Below are positions 7,823 through 14,302 of a stretch of 22,519 bases of DNA, one piece after another. Origin of the DNA: Actinomycetota bacterium (GTDB taxonomy: Bacteria; Actinomycetota; Acidimicrobiia; Spongiisociales; ZC4RG35). A program made the translations under genes and the position numbers. Within the stretch, counting starts at the first letter, position 1. The number at the start of each line of letters is the position of its first letter. The notes under the pieces were generated by a model. The model saw only the letters and a list, made by a program, of their open reading frames with translations, was not told the origin of the DNA and did no database searches. The DNA is taken from NCBI GenBank assembly GCA_022615295.1, contig JAKEHF010000121.1, positions 1-22,519 on the forward strand, in the 5' to 3' direction.

Positions 7823-7946
7823 ATAGGAGTCTGGGCTCCGACCACGGCTCGCCTAGCGGCGGCCGGGTGGGGAAGCAGCAGCTTCCGCACTTGCCTTCTC
7901 TTGTGGATCCAGCCTACCAGCGGGGCCGCTGCAAAGGGAACCAGGG
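7823..7946 (-). promoter_or_regulatory. Candidate infC leader with competing pairings and a weak promoter
   Basis: This spacer between the ribH stop and the terminator holds no gene. Near its start the minus strand has a weak promoter candidate: TTCCCT (7940-7935), an 18-base spacer and TAGGCT (7916-7911). A hairpin follows, GGAAGC-TGCT-GCTTCC (7886-7871). Its loop side contains CTGCTGC (7881-7875), which is complementary to GCAGCAG of the terminator 5' arm. Further on, GGAGCC (7839-7834) can pair with GGCTCC (7816-7811), which spans the end of that arm and the loop. Either pairing would block the terminator. The complementarity is seen directly; a switch is inferred. The likely ligand would be L20 or IF-3, as in L20-leader systems of Firmicutes. 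Confidence 0.4.
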
Positions 7947-8408
7947 TCATCCGGCCAGCCCGGCCAGCGTGTTTGCGGTGGCGACGGCCGCGGCCACTGC
8001 CTCACGACCCTTGTTGGCGCTCCCCGAACCCGAGCGCTCCACTGCGTGGGCCACGTCGTGGACGGCGAGGATGGCATTGGCCACGGGCACACCGGTCTCG
8101 ATGGCCACCCGTCCCAGACCCGAGCTCGACTCACGCACCACAACCTCGTAATGGTCGGTGTCGCCTTTGATCACGGTCCCGATGGCGACGACCGCATTGC
8201 ACCCCGCCCTGGCGAGGGTCAATGCGGTCACCGGGAGCTCGAGGGCACCGGGCACCCGGGCCACCGTCACCTCCTCCACACCTAGCTCAGTGCAGGCCTC
8301 GAGGGCGCCCTCGAGGAGACGGTCGGTGATGGTCCTGTTCCAGCTGGCGACCGCGATCCCCAGATGGATCTCCGATCCCCGTGTGTCGCCCTCGACCTGA
8401 CGGATCAC
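7947..8408 (-). CDS. ribH: 6,7-dimethyl-8-ribityllumazine synthase
   Basis: This 153-residue enzyme condenses 3,4-dihydroxy-2-butanone 4-phosphate with the ribitylaminopyrimidine to form lumazine, the penultimate step of riboflavin synthesis. Family features are the ASWN segment (21-24), PGALELPV (53-60), and the active-site block IGTVIKGDTDHYEVV (76-90) with the general-base histidine at H86. The GSGSANKG segment near 126-133 is the phosphate-side region. The length is normal for the family, which forms 60-mer or smaller shells. The start is a GTG at 8408 overlapping the ribBA stop as GTGA. It is the last rib gene; the strong hairpin about 125 bases downstream probably ends this transcript. 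Confidence 0.96.
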   Translation of the reverse strand: MIRQVEGDTRGSEIHLGIAVASWNRTITDRLLEGALEACTELGVEEVTVARVPGALELPVTALTLARAGCNAVVAIGTVIKGDTDHYEVVVRESSSGLGRVAIETGVPVANAILAVHDVAHAVERSGSGSANKGREAVAAAVATANTLAGLAG

Positions 8409-9622
8409 TCTTCCTCGTCGATCTCTATGACGTGGCCGAGCTTGTCCGCCTTGGCGCGCAGATAGCCCCGGTTCTCGTCGTTGACCTCGGCCTCGATGGG
8501 TATCTGCTCGAGGATCGACAACCCGTACCCCTCGATCCCGGCCCGCTTCGTCGGGTTGTTGGTCATGAGTCTCATGGAGCGAACCCCGAGGTCGTAGAGG
8601 ATCTGGGCACCGACCCCATAGTCCCTCGAGTCCACGGGCAGACCCAGGTTCACGTTGGCGTCGACGGTATCGACGCCCTCATCGTCCTGGAGTCGGTAAG
8701 CGGCCAGTTTGTGGAGCAACCCGATCCCTCTCCCCTCGTGGCCACGGATGTAGAGCACCACCCCGCGACCCTCGGCGGCGATCCTCGCCATCGCCTTGTC
8801 GAGCTGGTCGCCACAGTCACAGCGGAGGCTCCCGAACACGTCGCCGGTGAGACACTCCGAGTGGACCCTCGTCAGCACGGCTTCCCCCTTACCGAGATCC
8901 CCTGCGATGAGGGCGACATGCTGGCGATCGTCTACGAGCGACCTATAGCCGACGGCCCGGAAGGTGCCATGACGTGTCGGCACCCGGGCCTCGACCACCC
9001 TCTCCACCAGCTTCTCCTGTCTCCGGCGATGGGCGATCAGGTCGGCGATGGTCCCGATGAGGATCTCGTGCTCCTTGGCGAAGCGCTCCAGGTCCCCCAG
9101 CTTGGCCACCGACCCGTCGTCGTTCATGATCTCGGCCAGCACTCCGGCGGGGTACCTCCCCGCCAGTTGCGCCAGGTCGACGGCGGCCTCGGTGTGGCCG
9201 GTGCGGCGCAGCACCCCGCCCGGTTCATAACGGAGGGGATACAAGTGACCGGGCCTGGTCAGGTCCTCCGGCCGCGACTCGGGGTCGAGCACGGTCTTTA
9301 TGGTCCGACACCGGTCGGCCGCGCTGATCCCGGTCGTAGTCCCGACGGCGGCATCGATCGACACTGTGAACGCGGTGCGTCTCAAGTCGGTGTTCCGCTC
9401 AACCATCATCGGGACCTTGAGCTCGTCGAGACGCTCTCCGACGATCGGCATGCAGATGATGCCGCTGGTGTGACGGAGCATGAAGCCGAGCTTCTCCGGT
9501 GTCGCCGCTTCCGCCGCCATGATGAGGTCACCCTCGTTCTCCCGGTCGGCGTCGTCGACCATGATCACCATCTCGCCCCGCCCGATCGCGGCGATGATCT
9601 CGATGACCGGGGCGAAGGTCAT
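8405..9622 (-). CDS. ribBA: Bifunctional DHBP synthase / GTP cyclohydrolase II
   Basis: The protein of 405 residues joins two riboflavin enzymes. The N-terminal RibB half (about 1-203) makes 3,4-dihydroxy-2-butanone 4-phosphate from ribulose 5-phosphate. It has the acidic metal site DDADRENEGD (23-32) and RTGHTEAAVDL (140-150). The C-terminal RibA half (about 205-405) opens GTP to start the pathway. Its zinc cysteines are C257, C268 and C270 (C-x10-C-x-C), followed by RGHEGRGIGL. Both active sites look intact. The ATG at 9622 overlaps the ribE stop as ATGA, with a good GAGGAGG a few bases upstream inside ribE. The upstream rpe gene acts on ribulose 5-phosphate, the substrate of the RibB half. 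Confidence 0.97.
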   Translation of the reverse strand: MTFAPVIEIIAAIGRGEMVIMVDDADRENEGDLIMAAEAATPEKLGFMLRHTSGIICMPIVGERLDELKVPMMVERNTDLRRTAFTVSIDAAVGTTTGISAADRCRTIKTVLDPESRPEDLTRPGHLYPLRYEPGGVLRRTGHTEAAVDLAQLAGRYPAGVLAEIMNDDGSVAKLGDLERFAKEHEILIGTIADLIAHRRRQEKLVERVVEARVPTRHGTFRAVGYRSLVDDRQHVALIAGDLGKGEAVLTRVHSECLTGDVFGSLRCDCGDQLDKAMARIAAEGRGVVLYIRGHEGRGIGLLHKLAAYRLQDDEGVDTVDANVNLGLPVDSRDYGVGAQILYDLGVRSMRLMTNNPTKRAGIEGYGLSILEQIPIEAEVNDENRGYLRAKADKLGHVIEIDEEE

Positions 9623-10203
9623 CGGACCTCCTCGATGATCTTCCGCACATACTTGGCGACGATGTCGGTCTCGAGGTTGACGACGTCCCCGGCGACCAGC
9701 GATCCCAGGGTCGTGACCCCGAGTGTCCGTGGGATCAGTGCCACGTCGAACCGATAGTGACCCACCCTGGCCACAGTGAGGCTCACCCCGTCGACGGTGA
9801 TGGACCCTTTCTCCACGATCTGCTCCATCAACTCCTGGGGGGCGGACAGTGTGAGGACGACGTCGTCTCCCGACTTCTTGAGGGCCACCACCTCGCCGAC
9901 GCCATCCACGTGACCCTGCACCATGTGACCGTCGAACCTCCCGTCGGCGGCCATCGGCAGCTCGAGATTCACCTCGGAGCCTGGCTCGAGCCGGGCCAGG
10001 TTGGTCCTTTCTCGGGTCTCCGCCACGACGTCGAAGCGCCCCCCGTCACCGGTGTGCTCAACGAGGGTCAGACAGACTCCGTTGACCGCGACCGAGCCCC
10101 CGAGGGACACACCGGCGAGCAGTGACGAGTCGATGACGAGCACGGCGCCGCTCTCGCCGACCTCGGCGACCCTGCCTTTCTGCTCGATGATGCCTGTGAA
10201 CAA
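9619..10203 (-). CDS. ribE: Riboflavin synthase alpha chain
   Basis: This 194-residue protein makes riboflavin from two molecules of lumazine. It has the signature N-terminus MFTGIIEQKG and two tandem lumazine-binding barrels. The first carries VNGVCLTLV and GHMVQGHVDGVG, and the second carries VDGVSLTVA with LIPRTLGVTTLG near the end. The length is close to the usual 200-215. The start is a TTG at 10203, fixed by the universally conserved MFTG start. A CGGAG lies about eight bases upstream, and the ribD stop is only three bases away. The stop overlaps ribBA as ATGA. The gene is also called ribC in some species. Confidence 0.97.
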   Translation of the reverse strand: MFTGIIEQKGRVAEVGESGAVLVIDSSLLAGVSLGGSVAVNGVCLTLVEHTGDGGRFDVVAETRERTNLARLEPGSEVNLELPMAADGRFDGHMVQGHVDGVGEVVALKKSGDDVVLTLSAPQELMEQIVEKGSITVDGVSLTVARVGHYRFDVALIPRTLGVTTLGSLVAGDVVNLETDIVAKYVRKIIEEVR

Positions 10204-10206
10204 TGG

Positions 10207-11253
10207 TCAACTCCGTGTGAATTCGACACGCAGATCACCCTCAAGGCTATCCACACCCGTGATGGTGACAACCTCGGCCTCGCCGACACTGGCGAACACA
10301 CCTTCGAGCGGGGTTCTTCCCACCCCCCCGCCGAGACGCGAGCCCAGATAGATCACGCCGCGGTCGATGGCCCCCGCCCGCCACCAGGCTCCGGCGACCC
10401 GAGGGCCACCCTCCAGGAGCAGAGAGATCAGCCCTCGATCCGCGAGAGCGCGACATGTCTCGGTCGGATCGGGCAGACCGGCGACACCTCCGACCAGGAC
10501 CAGCTCGCCAGAGGGGATCTCACGGTCGCCCGTGGCCACGACCAGGGGGCGTCTCTCCCAGAGACGGGCCCCCTTGGGGAGGTCCCCCGCCCCGGCAAGC
10601 ACCACCGGGACGGGCTGACGCCCCGTATACCCATCGATGCGGACGTCGAGCAGGGGGTCGTCGCTCCGAAGAGTGCCGGCACCGACGACCACCCCATCGG
10701 ACTCGGCGCGGAGACGATGGGCATCGATGCGGGCCGTCGGGGAAGTGATCCATCGCGAGGTCCCGTCGGCGGCCGCCACCGCACCGTCGAGGGTCATGGC
10801 GTACTTCATGGTGACCAAAGGGCGGCCCGTCACCCTGTGGTGGAAGTACCCAGGGTCGAGAGCTAGGGCCTCTTGCTCCATCAAACCAGTGACCACGTCC
10901 ACGCCTGCCTCGCCGAGACGGCGTACGCCACGACCCGAGACCCGGGGATCGGGGTCGGCCACGGCGACCACCACCCGGGCCACGCCGGCGGCGATGATCG
11001 CCTCCACACATGGCGGGGTCCGGCCATGGTGGGTGCATGGCTCCAGGGTTAGGTAGACCGTCGACCCCACCGCCCTCTCGCCAGCCGCCTCGATGGCGAC
11101 CACCTCGGCGTGGGGACGACCCGGCCCGATGTGGGCGCCCTCACCGGCGACCTGCCCGTCTCGATCGACGACGACCGCGCCTACCCGTGGGTTGGGGTGG
11201 GGATGATGCTCGCCCGCCAGTTCGAGGGCGCGCGCCATGTGGGCGGCCGACAC
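10207..11253 (-). CDS. ribD: Bifunctional riboflavin deaminase-reductase
   Basis: RibD carries out the second and third steps of pyrimidine processing in riboflavin synthesis. The N-terminal zinc deaminase (about 1-140) has HAE (48-50) and EPCTHHGRTPPC, with the zinc cysteines C73 and C82. The C-terminal NADPH-dependent reductase (about 145-348) starts near RPLVTMKYAMTLDG and has the GGPRVAGAW block near the end. The protein has 348 residues with the GTG at 11253, close to the usual 360. The start is uncertain. An adjacent GTG (11256) and an ATG (11238, MARALELAG) are alternatives, and the open frame runs further into the response regulator gene. The GTG at 11253 was preferred because RibD proteins usually have five or six residues before the MARAL helix. 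Confidence 0.95.
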   Translation of the reverse strand: MSAAHMARALELAGEHHPHPNPRVGAVVVDRDGQVAGEGAHIGPGRPHAEVVAIEAAGERAVGSTVYLTLEPCTHHGRTPPCVEAIIAAGVARVVVAVADPDPRVSGRGVRRLGEAGVDVVTGLMEQEALALDPGYFHHRVTGRPLVTMKYAMTLDGAVAAADGTSRWITSPTARIDAHRLRAESDGVVVGAGTLRSDDPLLDVRIDGYTGRQPVPVVLAGAGDLPKGARLWERRPLVVATGDREIPSGELVLVGGVAGLPDPTETCRALADRGLISLLLEGGPRVAGAWWRAGAIDRGVIYLGSRLGGGVGRTPLEGVFASVGEAEVVTITGVDSLEGDLRVEFTRS

Positions 11254-11258
11254 CACCC

Positions 11259-12188
11259 TTATGCGGTCCGGCGGTCGATCCTGTAGGTGGAGCCGGGCTG
11301 CTTCTTGGCGAACTCCTTCATCTCCACCGCGATCGCCGACGCCTCCCATTGGGTGCCGATGTCACGCACGTCGGTTGACGCTACACCCAAGGAGAGTGAT
11401 ACGACAGGGAAGGCATAGCGCTCACCCCGGCGATCTATGACCTCGATGTACCCACGGAGGGCGTCGGCCGTGTCGTAGAGGTCGAGGATCCCGTCATCGA
11501 ACCGCTCGATGACCTCCTTGCAGAACGACTCGGCGATCTCGGGTGGGGTGATCACGACAAAATCGTCGCCGCCGATGTGGCCGATGAAGGCCCCGCCGAT
11601 GTCGAGCGCCTGGGCGGCCTCGGTGAAGCACTTGGCGCAGAACCGGATGACCTCGTCACCCCTCATGAACCCGTAGTGGTCGTTGAAGGCCTTGAAGTTG
11701 TCGAGGTCGCCGTGGACCAGGGCGAAGTGACGGCCCTCCCTGATGGCGGTCTCGATCTCGGCGGTGATCTTGAAGTTCCCGGGGAGACCCGTGAGTGGGG
11801 AGAGGTCCCTCGCTGCCTGGGTCCTGCGCAGCACGGCGCGCACCCGAGCCGCCAGCTCGGTGATGTCGAATGGCTTGGTGATGTAGTCGTCGGCTCCCAG
11901 CTCGAGACCACGGACGCGGTCCTCGGGGAGGCCGCGCGCGGTGAGCAGGATGATCGGGATGTTGGCGGTCGCCGCCTGGCTGCGAAGACGGTGCAGGGCG
12001 GTGAGGCCGTCCATGCGCGGCATCATGATGTCGAGCACGATGGCATTGGGCGGAGTCGAGGTCGCCTTCTGCAGTGCGTCCTCTCCATCGACGGCCGTCT
12101 CCACCTCGAACCCGTCCAGCTCGAAGTTGATCTTGACAACGGTGAGGATGTCCGGATCGTCGTCGGCGACGAGGACACGTTCACTCAT
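11259..12188 (-). CDS. Response regulator with REC domain and GGDEF-like (GGDDF) output domain
   Basis: This 309-residue two-domain protein starts with a receiver domain (1-122). Its acidic pocket is at D9-D11, the phosphorylated aspartate is D53, the switch threonine T83 and the lysine K105. After a short linker comes a GGDEF-family domain (about 130-300) with SPLTGLPGN (130-138), GDLDNFKAFNDHYG (160-173) and the A-site GGDDF (206-210). In the usual GGDEF/GGEEF the fourth residue is glutamate; here it is aspartate. No RxxD inhibitory site is visible before it. It may be a weak or inactive diguanylate cyclase or a nucleotide-binding effector. The ATG overlaps the rpe stop as TAATG, and ribD follows directly, so it is probably co-expressed with them. 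No cognate histidine kinase is present in the window. Confidence 0.9.
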   Translation of the reverse strand: MSERVLVADDDPDILTVVKINFELDGFEVETAVDGEDALQKATSTPPNAIVLDIMMPRMDGLTALHRLRSQAATANIPIILLTARGLPEDRVRGLELGADDYITKPFDITELAARVRAVLRRTQAARDLSPLTGLPGNFKITAEIETAIREGRHFALVHGDLDNFKAFNDHYGFMRGDEVIRFCAKCFTEAAQALDIGGAFIGHIGGDDFVVITPPEIAESFCKEVIERFDDGILDLYDTADALRGYIEVIDRRGERYAFPVVSLSLGVASTDVRDIGTQWEASAIAVEMKEFAKKQPGSTYRIDRRTA

Positions 12189-12850
12189 TAGCTTCTCACT
12201 GCCCTTCTCAGCTCTTCTATCGCCTGGGGAGGGTCGTCGGCGCCAAAGACCGCCGACCCGGCCACCAACACAGTCGCACCTGCCTCTACGACGTGTCGTG
12301 CGTTGGCCGGGGTGACGCCTCCGTCGACCTGAATATCGGTCGGCAAACCTCTCACCTCAACCCATTCTCTCGCCTGCCGGACCTTGGGGAGCACCTCCGG
12401 GATGAGCGTCTGGCCGCCGAAGCCGGGCTCCACCGACATGACGACTAACAGGTCGCATCTCTCGGTGAACGGGGCCACCGCGTCGAATGGCGTCCTCGGG
12501 TTGAGGACGAGGCCGAAGCCGAGACCCTGCTCGCGGACCCGCTCCTCTAGAGCTGTTGGATCGGGGACCGCCTCGATGTGGACCGACACCAGATTCACCC
12601 CGGCCTTGGCCAGCTCGGCCAGGTAGTCACCCGGATTGGTGGTCATCACGTGGCAGTCGAAGAAGAGCCCGGTAAGGGGTCGCAGCGACTCGATGACCGG
12701 GATGCCGAACGAGATGTTGGGCACGAAGTGCCCGTCCATGACATCGAGATGAAGCCAGTCGGCGCTCCCCTCTAGCGCCCGTATCTGGTCCCCGAGCCGG
12801 GAAAAGTCCGCGGCGAGCAGCGATGGGGCGATCTTGACCTCGGCGGGCAT
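12188..12850 (-). CDS. rpe: Ribulose-phosphate 3-epimerase
   Basis: This 220-residue TIM-barrel enzyme interconverts ribulose 5-phosphate and xylulose 5-phosphate in the pentose phosphate pathway. Its motifs are complete: APSLLAADFSRLGDQI (8-23), LHLDVMDGHFVPN (33-45) with metal ligands H34 and D36, H67 in FFDCHVM, the MSVEPGFGGQ phosphate loop, and the DGGV segment with the second catalytic aspartate. The open frame runs 48 codons upstream into fmt, but homology starts at the ATG at 12850, 17 bases after the fmt stop. No strong Shine-Dalgarno is visible. It sits ahead of the rib genes, whose RibB half uses ribulose 5-phosphate. The rpe-rib proximity is also known in mycobacteria. Confidence 0.97.
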   Translation of the reverse strand: MPAEVKIAPSLLAADFSRLGDQIRALEGSADWLHLDVMDGHFVPNISFGIPVIESLRPLTGLFFDCHVMTTNPGDYLAELAKAGVNLVSVHIEAVPDPTALEERVREQGLGFGLVLNPRTPFDAVAPFTERCDLLVVMSVEPGFGGQTLIPEVLPKVRQAREWVEVRGLPTDIQVDGGVTPANARHVVEAGATVLVAGSAVFGADDPPQAIEELRRAVRS

Positions 12851-12867
12851 CGGTCCGAGTCTATTGC

Positions 12868-13770
12868 TCAGCCGACCTTGCCCGACCGCTGCTGACGACC
12901 GTGCAACCAGGCATCCCCGGATTGCACCCGTCTCCCCGGCGCCTGCAAGGTGACCAATCTCACACCCCGTTCGCCCACGCCTATCACCGGCCATCCTCCC
13001 CTGGCGACCCAGGCGCCGGCCCCCGGTGTCTCCCCGTCGACAACCGCCGCCAGCACCTTGTGGACCACACCGTCGATCACGAGCGTGGCCCCCGGTGCCG
13101 GGGAGAGACCCCGCACCCTCCCCAGGAACACGGCCGGGTCGTCATCGGCGTCCAGTGGCCGGTCCTCAGGGCCGATCCGTGCGGCAAGGGTGGCCCCCTC
13201 GTCGCTCTGGGGGACCGGGACCAGCCCGCCGTCGAGATAGGAACCCAGGACCGAGATGAGCAGTTGGGCGCCAACCACGGAGAGACGCCCCTTCAGCGCC
13301 CCCACGTCGTCCTCGGGCCGGATGTCGACGGCCTGGGCGGTGAGCACCGGGCCCGTGTCCACACCCCTGTCGAGACGGATGATCGTCACTCCGGTCATGG
13401 TGTCCCCTGCCATGAGCGCCCGGGCCACCGGGGCCGCCCCACGCCACCGGGGGAGCAACGAGAAGTGGACGTTGAGGATCCCATGGCTCGGCCACTCGAG
13501 CACCGGCTTGGAGAGGATCCTGCCGTATGCCACCACCACACCGACGTCGTATCCGTCGTTCATCAACTCCTCGAGGGGGCCCTCCGGCTGGGCCACCTCC
13601 AACCCATGCTCCATCGCCCAGCTCTTCACCGGCGGGGCCACAGGCGACCCCGAGCGGCCCCGGGGACGGTCGGGTCGTGTGACGACGAGGCCCACATCGT
13701 GGCTTCGATCCAGGGCACGGAGTGTGGGGAGGGCCTCCTCCGGGGTCCCGAAGAAGACGACCCTGCTCAT
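12868..13770 (-). CDS. fmt: Methionyl-tRNA formyltransferase
   Basis: This 300-residue enzyme formylates the methionine on initiator tRNA using 10-formyltetrahydrofolate. The formyltransferase domain (about 1-190) has the catalytic triad equivalents N100, H102 and D138 in NVHFSLLPRWRGAAPV and LDRGVDTGPV. The C-terminal OB-like tRNA-binding domain (about 195-295) is present but short. The length is slightly below the typical 310-315. The ATG at 13770 overlaps the def stop as ATGA; def and fmt act at opposite ends of the formyl-methionine cycle and are usually adjacent. No clear Shine-Dalgarno is visible, so coupling to def translation is likely. The assignment is firm. Confidence 0.97.
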   Translation of the reverse strand: MSRVVFFGTPEEALPTLRALDRSHDVGLVVTRPDRPRGRSGSPVAPPVKSWAMEHGLEVAQPEGPLEELMNDGYDVGVVVAYGRILSKPVLEWPSHGILNVHFSLLPRWRGAAPVARALMAGDTMTGVTIIRLDRGVDTGPVLTAQAVDIRPEDDVGALKGRLSVVGAQLLISVLGSYLDGGLVPVPQSDEGATLAARIGPEDRPLDADDDPAVFLGRVRGLSPAPGATLVIDGVVHKVLAAVVDGETPGAGAWVARGGWPVIGVGERGVRLVTLQAPGRRVQSGDAWLHGRQQRSGKVG

Positions 13771-14267
13771 CGCAGACCCAGATTCTCGTCCCTCAGCTCC
13801 TGGAGGACGTTCTTTCTCACACGTTTGGGGAGGAGGTCGATGAGAAGGCCACCATCGAGATGGGCCACCTCGTGCTGTAGGACCCGGCCGAGCAGCCCGT
13901 CCCCCGAGTACACCACCTCGGCGCCGTCGAGGTCCAAGGCCCGGACCGTGACCTTCGCCGGCCGGGTTATCTCCCAGTAACGGCCCGGGATCGACAGACA
14001 GCCCTCCTCGTAGACGTAACTCCCCTCGGTGTCGACGATCACAGGGTTGATCAGGACCCTGGCTCCCAGGTCGTCCTGGGCGTCGAAGACGGCTATCCGC
14101 CGGGCCACACCGACCTGGTTCGCCGCCAGACCCACCCCCGGGGCGGCATACATCGTCTCGATCATGTCGTGGACCACCGCCCGGATGCCCTCGTCCATGC
14201 CGTCAACGGGCTTGCTCGTCATGCGGAGCACCGGATCACCGAACTTGCGTATGGGCAGGGTCGCCAT
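13767..14267 (-). CDS. def: Peptide deformylase
   Basis: This 166-residue metalloenzyme removes the formyl group from the N-terminus of new proteins. All three family motifs are visible: GVGLAANQ (44-51), EEGCLS (87-92) with metal ligand C90, and QHEVAHLDG (131-139) with ligands H132 and H136 and the catalytic E133. The aspartate often seen between E and the second H (HEMDHL) is alanine here, at a position not needed for catalysis. The open frame extends 50 codons upstream into priA, but homology begins at MATLPIRKFGDPVLR, so the ATG at 14267 was used. It starts 35 bases after the priA stop. The stop overlaps fmt as ATGA. Confidence 0.97.
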   Translation of the reverse strand: MATLPIRKFGDPVLRMTSKPVDGMDEGIRAVVHDMIETMYAAPGVGLAANQVGVARRIAVFDAQDDLGARVLINPVIVDTEGSYVYEEGCLSIPGRYWEITRPAKVTVRALDLDGAEVVYSGDGLLGRVLQHEVAHLDGGLLIDLLPKRVRKNVLQELRDENLGLR

Positions 14268-14302
14268 CGTCGTCGGGGAGGGTAGATCCCCTGTCGCGAC
14301 CG

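Noticed and set aside
11231..11261. FMN riboswitch ahead of ribD
   Set aside because: ribD starts about five bases after the response regulator stop, so no non-coding leader exists there.
12851..12994. 48-codon extension of rpe into fmt
   Set aside because: It reads the fmt 3' end in another frame; Rpe homology starts at the ATG at 12850.
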